Source of the DNA: Acidobacteriota bacterium
GTDB lineage: Bacteria > Acidobacteriota > Terriglobia > Terriglobales > Acidobacteriaceae
DNA length: 44,564 nt
NCBI GenBank assembly: GCA_003224755.1
Contig: QHZR01000049.1
Span: forward strand, 1 to 44,564
Direction: 5' to 3'
Positions 14,823-24,386 of the stretch are shown one piece after another. Under the pieces are notes generated by a model that was not told the origin of the DNA, did no database searches, and worked only from the letters and a program-made list of their open reading frames with translations. The translations under genes and the position numbers were made by a program. The number at the start of each line of letters is the position of its first letter. The stretch's first letter is position 1.

Positions 14823-15905
14823 CTAAAACAGGCCGATTTTTTTCTTCTTTTTGAGTTCCCTGGCGCTGGATTCTTTCGCGGCGGTGGTTACCACGGGCTT
14901 GCTTTGGTTGGCGCTGGCACCCGTATCCACATAGCCAGGTTTGATGTCAATAAATGCTTCTTCACGAAGCTTCTTGAGATAGTCGCGCAGCGCCGGTTGC
15001 AGCTTCTGCATATAAACCGCTTCCTGCAACCTGTTCTCAATCTCACTGAACTGGGGGATGCCGGCAGCCTGGTGTTCGGTGACCTTCAAAATTACGAAAC
15101 CCTGCTTGGTGCGGATCACGTCGGAAACCTGGTCTTTCTTCAACCCAAACGTGACATCTTCGAGTTGCTTGGCCAGCTTGCCGCGTTCGAAAGGCTCGCC
15201 TAGATCGCCACCTTGGGCGGCGGTGGCACCGTCGGAATTTTTCTTGGCGATTTCTTCAAAACTTGCCCCGGCACGAATTTGCTTCAGCAAATCCTCGGCC
15301 TTGGCCTGGGCGGCAGCAATCTTTTGCGGATCATCAGCGGCCTGTTCGGTCGAGACCAAGATTTCGCTCAGCCGTGCCTGCTCCTTACGTTCCAAATCGG
15401 CCTTGTGCTGGTCGTAAAATTTCTGCTCTTCCTCTTTGGTAACATTTAAATGCCCGCCAACCTCGCGCTGAATCACCTGCTGAGTAATGATCTCAGTGCG
15501 CATGTTCTGCTTGAAATCTTCGAACGAGACGCCCTGCGCTTCCGCCGCCTTTTCCAGGTCGTCTATGCTATCGAGCTTCATCTGCTTGCGCATCTCGTCG
15601 AGACGCTTGATGAGGTCGGTATCAGCGGTGATGCTGAGCTCTTTACCTTTGTCCAGCAGCAGCTGACGGTCGATCAGGCCCCGCAGAATGTCCTTTTGGC
15701 CCTCGTTGGCTATCTTCTCCGCCTGCTTGGGATCCTGTTGTTGGGCCTCTTCTTTGAGCTGCTGCTGTTCGCGCTGATATTGGGTGCGAGTAATAATCTG
15801 GTTATTAACCCGAGCGATGATCTCTTCGACAACCGAATCTGCCGAGACCAACGCAGGCACGGCAATGAGCGCAATCAGGAGCAAACGATAAAAGATCTTG
15901 GACAT
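14823..15905 (-). CDS. Periplasmic SurA/PpiC-type peptidyl-prolyl isomerase
   Basis: 360 residues from ATG 15905 (MSKIFYRLLLIALIAVPALVSADS), giving a clean signal peptide; the longer frame to 15983 adds an unlikely leader. The N-terminal SurA-like chaperone region includes VEEIIARVNNQIITRTQY and GLIDRQLLLDKGKEL. A PpiC rotamase domain follows (about 180-290: RLSEILVSTE, ASFEEIAKKNSDGATAAQGG, DLGEPFERGKL, VIRTKQGFVILKV). SurA relatives escort outer-membrane proteins through the periplasm. A Lys-rich C-terminus (ELKKKKKIGLF) is unusual for a periplasmic protein. It may be co-transcribed with the HD nuclease downstream. Confidence 0.9.
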   Translation of the reverse strand: MSKIFYRLLLIALIAVPALVSADSVVEEIIARVNNQIITRTQYQREQQQLKEEAQQQDPKQAEKIANEGQKDILRGLIDRQLLLDKGKELSITADTDLIKRLDEMRKQMKLDSIDDLEKAAEAQGVSFEDFKQNMRTEIITQQVIQREVGGHLNVTKEEEQKFYDQHKADLERKEQARLSEILVSTEQAADDPQKIAAAQAKAEDLLKQIRAGASFEEIAKKNSDGATAAQGGDLGEPFERGKLAKQLEDVTFGLKKDQVSDVIRTKQGFVILKVTEHQAAGIPQFSEIENRLQEAVYMQKLQPALRDYLKKLREEAFIDIKPGYVDTGASANQSKPVVTTAAKESSARELKKKKKIGLF

Positions 15906-15993
15906 AAGCCTCGAGGAGTAAGATGCGCGGGAGTCGCGATCAGTGCTTGAGAAATTGTACATCGCGGGAAGCAGGCATTCCAACCCGCCCCGT

Positions 15994-16746
15994 CTAGTTT
16001 GTGCGGACTACAGACAACGCGGTCACATCATTGTGGGTGGGTGCGGTGCACATAAACTGCTGGACCTTAGAGAGGACCCCCACGCAGGTTTCGTGGGCAG
16101 TGTCAAAGTGTGCCTGACTTAGATACTCACGCACTCGTTCGATGCCATATTCCTCGCCTCGGTATTTGGCTTCGATAACTCCCTTCGATACCGTCAGAAA
16201 TGTGTTGCCTGGCCGCACGGCTACAACCGAGGAGTCCGGCACGGAATGAGAGAACAGTCCCAGAGGAAGCGCGGTGGCGCTGAGTTCGAGAATCGTTGAG
16301 TCGTCACGGACGAGGCCCGGAGTGTGCCCGGCATTCACGTACGACAGGGTGCCGATTTCCTCATTGTAGCAACCCAGGAACGCGGGGCAGGAGTGGACTC
16401 CGCCTGCCGCTGTCATGACGGCCCGGTTGGTTTCAATCCACAGCTCGACCAAGCACTCGGGCTCATTCGTGTCTGCATTTTCGAATAATCGTGCACCGGA
16501 GGAACGAAACTTTTGCTGCAGCGCGACCACGATGGCGCGAGTCTGTTGCAGATCGCCGGCAACGTCGAACAGTCCGAAGACGACACGGTCCGGAGTAGGC
16601 CGGACAAAGTCATAGAAGTCTCCGCTGCGCCGTTGGCCGTAATAGACGGCGCCCATGTAGCCGTCCCGAATTTGTGGGATCTGCGCCTGAAGGGGATCCT
16701 TCCACGGCATGATAACCGGCCTTTCGTGATTCAAAACCGTTGACAT
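15994..16746 (-). CDS. SpoIIE/RsbU-like PP2C-type phosphatase with a variant active site
   Basis: About 250 residues forming a single PP2C (SpoIIE/RsbU) domain: YYGQRRSGDFYDFVRP, VVFGLFDVAGD (metal-binding Asp), YVNAGHTPGLV, ATALPLGLF, and a C-terminal HNDVTALSVV that keeps the second metal-binding Asp. The usual YTDGVTEA motif reads LTVSKGVIEA, so the conserved Asp is replaced by Lys. Family members dephosphorylate anti-sigma-factor antagonists. There is no sensor domain and no partner gene nearby. Starts at 16710, 16746 and 16794 are all possible; 16746 (MSTVLNHERP) is a compromise. Activity is uncertain because of the variant motif. Confidence 0.75.
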   Translation of the reverse strand: MSTVLNHERPVIMPWKDPLQAQIPQIRDGYMGAVYYGQRRSGDFYDFVRPTPDRVVFGLFDVAGDLQQTRAIVVALQQKFRSSGARLFENADTNEPECLVELWIETNRAVMTAAGGVHSCPAFLGCYNEEIGTLSYVNAGHTPGLVRDDSTILELSATALPLGLFSHSVPDSSVVAVRPGNTFLTVSKGVIEAKYRGEEYGIERVREYLSQAHFDTAHETCVGVLSKVQQFMCTAPTHNDVTALSVVRTN

Positions 16747-16848
16747 GAGCGGGCATGGAAAAGGTAGCACCGATTGCATCGGTCGCCAACTCATACCTTG
16801 ACCTTGGTTTCAGCACGAAGGTGCCGGACCGCCTCCGCTTAACAATCG

Positions 16849-18297
16849 TCAATTGCCGAATTGCCGAATCAGGAATGTTCCCACTTCGTCTTGCAACTGG
16901 CGATAATCCGACTGGACGGTCGAACGCAGGGCCGACTCTGCCGAGTCGCCATGACCGAGCTTTTCCAAAACGCGCAGGACATCGCTCATTCCATAAGTAC
17001 TACGGATGTATTCCACGGTAGCAAGGGATTCGTCATACGCCAGCGCAGCCTGTGCACCAGAGAATGACGCAAAGCTGCCCTCTAAGACGTTCAGCGGAAT
17101 CTCGCCTTCCTGCTTGAACAGCTCTCCCAACTGGGCGCCAAGCGGCGCCAGCGATCTTGGCTCCATGGCCTGGGCAATGCCTTCATTCAGCCACGTAGGG
17201 CATCGTCGCATGGAAAGCTGGTTCACGAAAGAATGCGCCAGCTCGTGTTTCAGGATTCGCGCAAGATCGGACGTCACCGAGTCGAGGCCTTGCAGGGGAA
17301 TACGAAGCTTGCCGTCATTCAAGGCCCCGGTCCACGAAGGAGCGTGCGTCACGTCAAAAAAAGCCTGGTTGGTATAGAGGATGACCTGGATATTGGAATG
17401 CGGCTCGACGCCGAAACTTTGGGCAAGATCGGCGTAAGCAGCTTCCAGTGTTGAAAGAATCTGGCCACGAAATGCTTCGGAGCTCTGAGCACCCTCATAA
17501 TGCAGCGTAAAGTGACCGGTCTCGCGCTCGGAATAATTATTTTCCGCAGTAAGCTCGCGGCTGGCCCGATCCAGCATACGCTGAATAGATTCATCTGGGC
17601 GCAAGGCAAGTGAATGTTTCCAGCTCTCCGCGGCCTCGCGGGAATGCCCGGCTGAATATTGCGCAAAGCCCAGTACTACCAACGCATCTGCTGAGTCCGG
17701 CGCCAACCGAACTGCCCGCTCGGCGTACTCGATCGCCATTGGTGCATTACCGGTCTTGATCAGCAGGGCGGCATAGAAATTCGCAATGGCCGGATTCTGT
17801 GGATCGTAGCGCATTCCGGCTTCGAAATCACGGCGGGCATCGGCGTATTTAGCATCCTGAAATTCCTGCTTTCCCGCGATGTAGAAGGCGATGGCAGTGG
17901 CGGGAGGGTTGCCGCGCGATTCGATCAAGTTCAGAGCTTCCCGGTTTACCGAGCCTTCGCGGACAATTTGACCCAGCAGATCCCCTTCCCCAAGGACTGG
18001 AGCGGTTGGTACAAAAGTAGGCAACTCAACATGGCGAACGGGCGACGGCGTCCCGATTTCGACGCGCTCAACTTTTGATCTCGGAACAGTGTACGAGTCG
18101 TCTCCAATTTCGTATTGCAGGGTATTCGTAGTCTCGCTAACCCGGTCTGCATAGATGACATCCCCGTTTTTCATGTGCACGACTTCAGCTTGGGCAAAGC
18201 AGGGGACGGCACAGGCGAGGGCGAGGGGGCCCAACCGGCACAGTAAGACAGGGGTGACAAACGAGCGCACTTTGGCGCATTCTAAAGGCATCAACAC
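16849..18297 (-). CDS. TPR protein with a gluzincin (peptidase MA-like) domain
   Basis: 482 residues. A signal sequence (LLCRLGPLALACAVPCFAQA) is followed by VVHMKNGDVIYADRVSET, a small beta domain. Three or so TPR repeats follow at about 120-250 (ADARRDFEAGMRYDPQNPAI, ALVVLGFAQYSAGHSREAAE). The C-terminal domain contains the zinc motif LKHELAHSF (His351, Glu352, His355) and, downstream, TWLNEGIAQAMEP with the expected third ligand Glu. This arrangement fits peptidase MA-family proteins found in many environmental bacteria. It is probably a periplasmic metallopeptidase of unknown substrate. Its start codon is only 11 bp from that of the divergent M1 peptidase. GTG 18270 is an alternative start. 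Confidence 0.82.
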   Translation of the reverse strand: MLMPLECAKVRSFVTPVLLCRLGPLALACAVPCFAQAEVVHMKNGDVIYADRVSETTNTLQYEIGDDSYTVPRSKVERVEIGTPSPVRHVELPTFVPTAPVLGEGDLLGQIVREGSVNREALNLIESRGNPPATAIAFYIAGKQEFQDAKYADARRDFEAGMRYDPQNPAIANFYAALLIKTGNAPMAIEYAERAVRLAPDSADALVVLGFAQYSAGHSREAAESWKHSLALRPDESIQRMLDRASRELTAENNYSERETGHFTLHYEGAQSSEAFRGQILSTLEAAYADLAQSFGVEPHSNIQVILYTNQAFFDVTHAPSWTGALNDGKLRIPLQGLDSVTSDLARILKHELAHSFVNQLSMRRCPTWLNEGIAQAMEPRSLAPLGAQLGELFKQEGEIPLNVLEGSFASFSGAQAALAYDESLATVEYIRSTYGMSDVLRVLEKLGHGDSAESALRSTVQSDYRQLQDEVGTFLIRQFGN

Positions 18298-18308
18298 CGG
18301 GGCCGAAG

Positions 18309-20822
18309 GTGACTAACGTCACAGTTAAAGCTGGAAAGTTTGCGTGGCTGACTCTCGTACTAGGGTGCGTAGCATTGGCTGCGGGCGCGCAGCAGGCGGT
18401 TCCGGCGAAGCCACCCGGACCTGCCGAATCCCTTTACCTCAAGCTACGAAGCGTGGGCCTCGATCCAGGTAAGGTCTTTAAGGTTAGGGAAGCTACCCTG
18501 GATCGCGCGGCGGTTCACATTTCTCTCGACGACGGCGTGATCGCTTTCACGGAAAGCGTCGGGCGCCACATCACCGGCGCGTTCTTCCAAGGCGAGGGCG
18601 AGGTCCTGTTGTTTCCTCCGAACACGATGGAGCGCTCTTCTCTTGCCCTGTTCACAGGCGGGGCCATTCTCGAAGAAAAGTTTTCGACCGCCTATTTTCG
18701 TTTCAATGACGATGTGTATGCAGAGCTAACACCGTTTCTGCGAGGTCCCGACGATAGCGATGCCTTCCTTTCACGCTGGAATGAGACCGCCCAGGACCTC
18801 TCTGATCAGGACGCATTGCGGCTACTGCTGACGCTCGGCGACGGACTGGCCGGGGACGAAAAGGTGTCTCCCGCCAATACTAACGATCACATGCTGCACG
18901 CGATGCTGCAGGGGAACAAGCTGGGAGCATTCGACGTTTGGTACGACACTCTGATGAAGGAACAGATTGCCGCAGGGCAGCGCAAGACGGTCGCGGGCCA
19001 GAATTATTACGACCTCTGGATATCGTTTGCCGTACCTGGGCCGCGCGTTACCGAAGACGGCGAGAGCGCGGGTGCGGCGCCAAATTTTGACTTTGAGATC
19101 ACCAACTTCAAGATTCAAAGCGAAATCAAGCCCCCGAAAGATGTGCAATCGAAAGCGGTGCTGAGCGTAGTGGCGCGCAAGGATTGCCGGCGAACGCTCG
19201 TGTTCGAATTGTCGAGGCTTCTGAAGGTCCAGCAGGTGCTGGCCGATGGCGCTCCGGTCGAGTTCATCCACAACCAGGCAATCGAAGGATCGCAACTGGC
19301 AAGGCGCGGTAATGACGTGGTGGCCATCGTCTTATGGTCTCCTCTCCGCGCCGGTCAGAAGATCGAGCTGAGTTTTGAATATTCCGGTTCGGTCTTGTCG
19401 GAGGCCGCTACCGGCCTGCTTTATGTAGGAGACCGAGGTACGTGGTACCCGAATAGGGGCATGGCCATGGCCTCATTCGATCTCGAGTTTCGATATCCGC
19501 CGGCGTGGACATTGGTTGCCACTGGTCACAAAACGGAGCAAAAGGAAGAAGGAGGCGAACAGGTCTCGAAGTGGGCGTCGGATCGTCCGGTTCCTGTGGT
19601 GGGATTCAATTTGGGCAGGTATTCCCAAAGCATCACTTATGCAGGCAAGGTGCCAGTGCTAACTTACGCTACGGCAAGCCTGGAGCGGGGTTTCCCAGGA
19701 ACTTCAGTGCCATCCGGGCCCGACATTCCATTCATCGCGCCAGGGCAGAGCATCGCCGCTCTCGCTGTTCCCAGATCCATCCCGCCGCCCTCTCCCTCTG
19801 AGAACGTGCGCATGGTTGGCGCCACTTCGGCGAAAGCTGTGGAGTTCTACGAGCGATATTTTGGACCGTTTCCTTACAGTGAATTGGCGATTACGCAGAT
19901 GCCGGGATCGGTGAGCCAAGGTTGGCCCGGTCTCATATTTCTTTCCAGTTTCGCGTTCCTGAACCCGGAACAGCGAGGCAGAGTAGGAATGGATCGAAAC
20001 CGGTTGGCTATGGCGGAACAGGTCGTGGCACATGAGACCGCTCACCAATGGTGGGGGGATCTGGTTGGATGGAGCAGCTATCGGGATCAGTGGATGATGG
20101 AGGCTCTCGCGAATTACAGCTCTTTGATGCTGCTCGAATCGCATGATCCGGCGAAATTCCGGCAGATCATGCAAGCCTACCGCGACGACTTGATCGCTAA
20201 GAAGGACAAAGGGATGGCACTCGCGGATGCAGGCCCGGTCACGCTTGGTGTGCGCCTTTCATCGTCCCAGTTCCCGGAGGCCTACGATGCCATCTGCTAC
20301 GGGCGCGGAACCTGGCTCGTCCACATGTTGCGCACAATGATGCGCGACGGAGAACGAAAGTCGGTTCCGGGGCATCCCAAAGCGGCTCCCGACGAACTAT
20401 TCGTTCAGATATTGCGAAAGTTCAGGGCCGACTACCAGGGTAAGGCTGTGAGCACGCAGGAACTGATGGCAGCCTTCGAGGCCCAGCTTCCACGTTCGCT
20501 GTGGTATGAGGGCCATAAGTCACTTTCATGGTTTTATGATAGCTGGGTGGGCGGAAGTGCGGTGCCTGGTTACGATTTGCGTGGACTGAAGTTTACCGAC
20601 AAAGCGAACTCAACCGTGGTCGCCGGCACCATTACTCAGGACCACGCTCCGCACGATCTCGTCACATCCGTCCCTCTGTATGCCTCCGTTGCTGGAAAGA
20701 GCATCTTTCTTGGGCGCGTTTTTGCGGAGGGGGAAGAAACGCAGTTTCGGATGTCGGCTCCACTTGGCACCAGGAAAATCATTCTGGATCCGGAGCAGAC
20801 CCTCCTAGCCCGGAGCAGATAA
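18309..20822 (+). CDS. M1-family metallo-aminopeptidase, exported
   Basis: 837 residues with a signal peptide (FAWLTLVLGCVALAAGAQQ). The C-terminal half is an M1 gluzincin catalytic domain: HETAHQWWG at residues 575-583 with Glu598 completing HExxH-x18-E. The GAMEN exopeptidase motif is replaced by SVSQGWPGLIFLSS upstream of the zinc site, so aminopeptidase specificity may be altered. The N-terminal ~300 residues are a beta-rich domain without a recognised name. It probably degrades peptides in the periplasm. GTG 18309 is the only start that keeps the signal peptide. Divergent from the TPR-metalloprotease, suggesting joint control of two proteases. Confidence 0.88.
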   Translation: MTNVTVKAGKFAWLTLVLGCVALAAGAQQAVPAKPPGPAESLYLKLRSVGLDPGKVFKVREATLDRAAVHISLDDGVIAFTESVGRHITGAFFQGEGEVLLFPPNTMERSSLALFTGGAILEEKFSTAYFRFNDDVYAELTPFLRGPDDSDAFLSRWNETAQDLSDQDALRLLLTLGDGLAGDEKVSPANTNDHMLHAMLQGNKLGAFDVWYDTLMKEQIAAGQRKTVAGQNYYDLWISFAVPGPRVTEDGESAGAAPNFDFEITNFKIQSEIKPPKDVQSKAVLSVVARKDCRRTLVFELSRLLKVQQVLADGAPVEFIHNQAIEGSQLARRGNDVVAIVLWSPLRAGQKIELSFEYSGSVLSEAATGLLYVGDRGTWYPNRGMAMASFDLEFRYPPAWTLVATGHKTEQKEEGGEQVSKWASDRPVPVVGFNLGRYSQSITYAGKVPVLTYATASLERGFPGTSVPSGPDIPFIAPGQSIAALAVPRSIPPPSPSENVRMVGATSAKAVEFYERYFGPFPYSELAITQMPGSVSQGWPGLIFLSSFAFLNPEQRGRVGMDRNRLAMAEQVVAHETAHQWWGDLVGWSSYRDQWMMEALANYSSLMLLESHDPAKFRQIMQAYRDDLIAKKDKGMALADAGPVTLGVRLSSSQFPEAYDAICYGRGTWLVHMLRTMMRDGERKSVPGHPKAAPDELFVQILRKFRADYQGKAVSTQELMAAFEAQLPRSLWYEGHKSLSWFYDSWVGGSAVPGYDLRGLKFTDKANSTVVAGTITQDHAPHDLVTSVPLYASVAGKSIFLGRVFAEGEETQFRMSAPLGTRKIILDPEQTLLARSR

Positions 20823-20846
20823 CGGCCTCACAGGTCGGCGCAACCG

Positions 20847-20864
20847 AGTTCCATATTTGGAACT
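20847..20864 (+). terminator. Weak terminator-like hairpin after the M1 peptidase
   Basis: AGTTCCA (20847-20853) and TGGAACT (20858-20864) pair around TATT, followed by GTTTTC. The stem is short and AT-rich, so termination would be weak. Confidence 0.35.
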
Positions 20865-21021
20865 GTTTTCCTGAAATTCATCCGACGAATTGTGCACGAA
20901 TGGGACTAGTGCGTCCCCCCGTCACATTCCCAACTCGTCAGGCGAGCTAAGCTTCTGAACCTACGCAAACTGTCGTTTCCGAAAGCACTGAACGCGATGG
21001 CAAGCGTAATGCAATAAAGAA

Positions 21022-21626
21022 ATGGGCATGCTGAATGCGATGGCGACTCTTGCTCAAAAGTGCTCAGGGCTAGTGCCAGATGTTTTAACGCGGCCTGAGT
21101 GTGAGAGGACCGTCCTCGTAATAGAAGATGATCGTTTTGTTCGCGAAGCGGCTTGTGAGGTCCTAGGAGAATCCGGCTTCGATGTAATAGCAGTCGAGAG
21201 TGTCGCAGGCGCTCAAGCTTGTTGCTTCTTTGACGCTGGCCGAGTTGACGCGGTGTTGTGTGATGCATGTTGCCGGATGGAAGCGGAGTTGAACTATGTC
21301 GCCGTCTAGTGGCGGAGAAACCAGCTCTGCGAGTGATTCTGGCTTGCGGCTATCCCTTGCAACATTTCGCTTCCACGTTTGAAGAAGAGTTCCATTTCCT
21401 GAGCAAGCCATACTCCGGAGAATTGTTGATGGCGGCATTGGGATTCGTTTTCACGAATGAACCTCAGACCGATGAGCGGCTACGGCCGCATACGATAGCA
21501 GAGAGCCTGCAGAATGTACCTGGATGGTTGTGGAAGCGGAACAATCTTTCGCAGGACGCCGGTTTCGGCACAGCAACGCGGCATGCCGGATCCAGCCTTC
21601 ATGCCTTTGCCGTGCTGCAGAGTTGA
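21022..21626 (+). pseudogene. Response-regulator receiver protein, frameshifted
   Basis: The 5' frame encodes TVLVIEDDRFVREAACEVLG, with the acidic pair of a CheY-like receiver, and reaches DAVLCDA with the phospho-acceptor Asp at 21262-21264. The continuation MLPDGSGVELCRRLVAEKPA, then VILACGYPLQ and the conserved Lys in FLSKPYSGELL, is in a frame one base earlier (ATG 21267). The unshifted frame stops at 21309. Loss of one base in GATGC-ATG restores a normal receiver. No homopolymer is present, so a simple sequencing slip is not the obvious cause. The tail after the receiver is of unknown type. The 3' end overlaps the convergent cheW gene by 28 bases. Confidence 0.75.
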
Positions 21627-22111
21627 GTTTCCGGTCCGCCCATGATCCGGTCAACGTCAAGCAGGATCAGCAAGCGGTCGTCCAGCTTGCCGACGCCGGA
21701 GACGAATTCCTGCTCAATATTGCCGAGGCGAGGAGGCGCTTCCACAGTGTCAGCTGGAATTCGCAAGACTTCCGAAACAGAGTCCACGATGAAGCCGAGC
21801 ACCATGTTCTGGACTTCGAGCACCACGATGCGGGTTTCTTTATCGTGCGCTTGGTCCGGCAAGCCGAATCGCTTTCGCAGCGCAATGATGGGTATCACCC
21901 TGCCTCGCAGGTTGATTACTCCGGCAACGAAGACCGGGGAATTGGGGACACGCGTCAGCCCTTGAATGCGGATGATTTCCTGCACCCGCAAAATATCGAG
22001 ACCAAACTCCTCGTTTCCGACTTTGACGCTGACGATCTGAAGCAAGCCCTCCACGCCCGAGTGCGACTGGTCGGGGGTGATGATCTCGGATTGGACGTTG
22101 CGCTCGCTCAT
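21599..22111 (-). CDS. cheW: CheW-like chemotaxis coupling protein
   Basis: 170 residues forming a single CheW domain. Features: LLQIVSVKVGNEEFGLDILRV, VQEIIRI, the VPNSPVFVAGVINLRGRVIP core motif, IALRKRFGLP, VLGFIVDSVSEVLRIP and RLLILLDVDRIM. CheW links chemoreceptors to the CheA kinase at the inner membrane. No cheA or receptor gene is in the window, but a broken CheY-like receiver gene converges on its 3' end, which hints at a former chemotaxis-type cluster. Start ATG 22111 (MSERNVQSE) gives normal family length. Confidence 0.93.
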   Translation of the reverse strand: MSERNVQSEIITPDQSHSGVEGLLQIVSVKVGNEEFGLDILRVQEIIRIQGLTRVPNSPVFVAGVINLRGRVIPIIALRKRFGLPDQAHDKETRIVVLEVQNMVLGFIVDSVSEVLRIPADTVEAPPRLGNIEQEFVSGVGKLDDRLLILLDVDRIMGGPETQLCSTAKA

Positions 22112-22238
22112 GCTTTATTTCTTTTCACGCCGAGATTTGGCCCAACGCCGGCTATGGCCTTGAGCACACGAGCCCCGTGGGATTTACATCGGCGCAGAAA
22201 GGAGCACGCTTTAGGAGCGAAGCCACGAGAGAAAGCAC

Positions 22239-22258
22239 GGGCGGGAACGTCCCTGCCC
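22239..22258. repeat. GC-rich near-palindrome in the cheW/ABC gap
   Basis: GGGCGGGAACGTCCCTGCCC at 22239-22258 is a near-perfect palindrome within the 192-bp gap between cheW and the ABC ATPase gene. It resembles the GGGCGGGCG-type palindromes at 391-409 and 39093-39113. Confidence 0.4.
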
Positions 22259-22303
22259 CCATTTGTTGGAGGGACAGGCGTCGCCGCATGTGCACGGAGA
22301 TGC

Positions 22304-23014
22304 TTAGGCCGGCAAGAGCATGCCTTTTTCCAGGTGCCGGGTCACGTGGGCGTAGGACGCCGCGTGGGGATCGTGAGTGACCATTACAACTGTCTTATGA
22401 AAGGTTTCATTCAGTTGTTTCAGAATCTCCAGCACTTCTGTAGCGGAATGACTGTCGAGGTCGCCAGTCGGCTCGTCGGCGAGAAGCAGTGTTGGATCAC
22501 TGACAATCGCGCGTGCTATAGCCACGCGCTGCTCTTGTCCGCCGGAGAGCTGCTTGGGCAAATGATGAACACGCTCTTCGAGCCCGACCAACTTCAGCGC
22601 GGTCATAACGTGATCGCGCCTCTGCTTAGAGTTCAGTTTGGTAACCAGCAGTGGCAACTCTACGTTTTCGAATGCCGTCAGGACTGGAATGAGATTGAAC
22701 GTTTGAAACACGTAGCCGATGTGCTCGTTCCGCCACTTGGCGGATTGAGCATCGTTGAACGTAAAAATGTTCTGGCCGAGCACCAACAACTCGCCAGCGG
22801 TGGGCCGATCAATTGCGGCAATCATGTTCAGGAGTGTGGTTTTGCCCGAGCCCGACGGGCCCATTAAGGCCAAAAATTCTCCACCCGCAATCTCGATGGA
22901 GACATTGTCAAGCGCGGTTACCTTGAAGGCATCGCGCTGGAAAATTTTGCTGACGTTTCGTGCTTGAACGACCTTAGTTCCGGTTGCGACGTTATTTGCA
23001 ATAGCAGTGCTCAT
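22304..23014 (-). CDS. ABC transporter ATP-binding protein, MacB/LolD type
   Basis: 236 residues with Walker [10 protein letters not shown] (52-60), the Q-loop region, signature [14 protein letters not shown], Walker [14 protein letters not shown] and the switch His in [31 protein letters not shown] is typical of the MacB/LolD branch that powers FtsX-like permeases. It is the last gene of a four-gene minus-strand operon. Its ATG overlaps the end of the membrane-fusion gene by 4 bases, so translation is coupled. It probably drives export of a lipoprotein, peptide or toxic compound from the inner membrane or periplasm. Confidence 0.95.
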   Translation of the reverse strand: MSTAIANNVATGTKVVQARNVSKIFQRDAFKVTALDNVSIEIAGGEFLALMGPSGSGKTTLLNMIAAIDRPTAGELLVLGQNIFTFNDAQSAKWRNEHIGYVFQTFNLIPVLTAFENVELPLLVTKLNSKQRRDHVMTALKLVGLEERVHHLPKQLSGGQEQRVAIARAIVSDPTLLLADEPTGDLDSHSATEVLEILKQLNETFHKTVVMVTHDPHAASYAHVTRHLEKGMLLPA

Positions 23015-24366
23015 GACTGTCCCTTGATCTTGATTTTGTCTCCGTCTTTCAAACCTTCAGGCGTGGTGGTGATGACGCTCTCACCACCGTTGAGCCCGCT
23101 TACCAGCGCGCCCGCACTCCGCTGCGAAAGGATCTTTACGTCCTTTTTCATCGCCTTGCCTTGGAACGCGATGAATACATATTTGTTGCCGTCAGCATCG
23201 CGAATCGCCGCGCTTGGAACAAACGCTCCGAGCGCTTGTTGCTGCGACGTGTTCTTGTTTTCGTCTGCGATAAACCGGACCGTCGTGTTCATCTCCGGAC
23301 GCAGGTGCGAATCTGGATTGAGAATCTGAACTTTCACCTCAATGGTCGCTTTCTGGCGGTTGGCTTCCGGCGAAACTTCCGCGATCACGCCGTCCCATTT
23401 GAGATCGGGAAAGGCGTCAACCGTCACGACGGCTTTCTGATGCGGAGTAAGTTTCGCGAAGTCGTCCTGGGAAATATCGAGGTCTGCTTGAATATCGTTG
23501 AGATTGGCGAGCGCGAATACCGGTCGCGCCGCACTTGCGAACTGTCCTGTAAGCAGCTCTCCCTTTTCAACGCTGCGCTCAAGGATTGTGCCTGTGATGG
23601 GAGCATGAATCACGGTGGCATCCAGCTGGGACTTGGCATAAGCAGCCTGGCCCTCAGCTTGAGTAAGTGAGCCTTTGGCGCGGGCGATTTCCTCTGCACG
23701 CGGTCCAATCTTAGCCAGGGTGTGAGTTTGTTCGAGCGAATGAGCGCGCTGCTGGCTGGCTTCGTACTTTGCGGCTGCGTCGTCTAGAGCTTGTTTCGAA
23801 ACCACGCCCTGCTCAAAAAGATTCTTTGTACGATCGAGGTTAATTTTGTCATTCGCAGCCGTCGCCCTGGCCTCGCTCAGATTGTGTTCTGCCAGCTGGA
23901 TTTCCTCAGGACGCGAACCGTGTTCCAACTGTTCAACCTGTGCACGCGCGCTGTCTGCGGCGCCTCGCGCCTGGTCGTACTGCGCTCTGAACTCCTGATC
24001 TTCCAGACGAACCAGCACTTGACCTTCCTTGACTTGATCGCCTTTCTCAACCCCAATCCAGGCAACGCGGCCGGTGACCTTGGAATTAGCCTCGATCCTG
24101 TGATGAGGAATAACGTAGCCCGTCGCGGTCAAGACAACGCTGCCGGAAACGTTTCCACCTTCCGCTGTCGCACGAACTACTTCGACCTCCGGCGCAGATG
24201 CGAGAAGGAACCGGTACGCTAGCGCCCCAATCCCAAGCAGTACGACGACGATGATGCCGCCAATGATGATGCTCTTCGCCCATGGCGAGGGCCCGCTGGG
24301 CTCGGCCATTGCCGAGCGGTCAATCCGCAGCCCTTCGAGGTCCTTGTGTTTCGTGTCAACGGACAT
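23011..24366 (-). CDS. Membrane-fusion protein (HlyD/MacA family)
   Basis: 451 residues, anchored by one N-terminal transmembrane helix ([20 protein letters not shown], about 31-50). A lipoyl-like half-motif follows ([20 protein letters not shown], about 94-113), then a long alpha-helical hairpin (about 120-225), the second lipoyl half ([20 protein letters not shown]), and a beta-barrel region ([19 protein letters not shown]). The C-terminal part carries PEMNTTVRF and [18 protein letters not shown]. This is the periplasmic adaptor expected with MacB-type permeases. It lies between the permease genes and the ATPase gene in one operon; no outer-membrane TolC-type gene is in the window. Confidence 0.93.
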   Translation of the reverse strand: MSVDTKHKDLEGLRIDRSAMAEPSGPSPWAKSIIIGGIIVVVLLGIGALAYRFLLASAPEVEVVRATAEGGNVSGSVVLTATGYVIPHHRIEANSKVTGRVAWIGVEKGDQVKEGQVLVRLEDQEFRAQYDQARGAADSARAQVEQLEHGSRPEEIQLAEHNLSEARATAANDKINLDRTKNLFEQGVVSKQALDDAAAKYEASQQRAHSLEQTHTLAKIGPRAEEIARAKGSLTQAEGQAAYAKSQLDATVIHAPITGTILERSVEKGELLTGQFASAARPVFALANLNDIQADLDISQDDFAKLTPHQKAVVTVDAFPDLKWDGVIAEVSPEANRQKATIEVKVQILNPDSHLRPEMNTTVRFIADENKNTSQQQALGAFVPSAAIRDADGNKYVFIAFQGKAMKKDVKILSQRSAGALVSGLNGGESVITTTPEGLKDGDKIKIKGQS

Positions 24367-24386
24367 AAATTCTTAGTCTCTTGTCG

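Noticed and set aside
21250-21300. Programmed frameshift in the response regulator
   Set aside because: No slippery heptamer, stimulatory structure or internal ribosome-site pattern was visible, so a mutation or error is more likely.
21524-22867. 447-residue open frame on the plus strand
   Set aside because: It overlaps cheW and the ABC ATPase gene on the opposite strand, both of which have clear family motifs; its translation has no recognisable domain.
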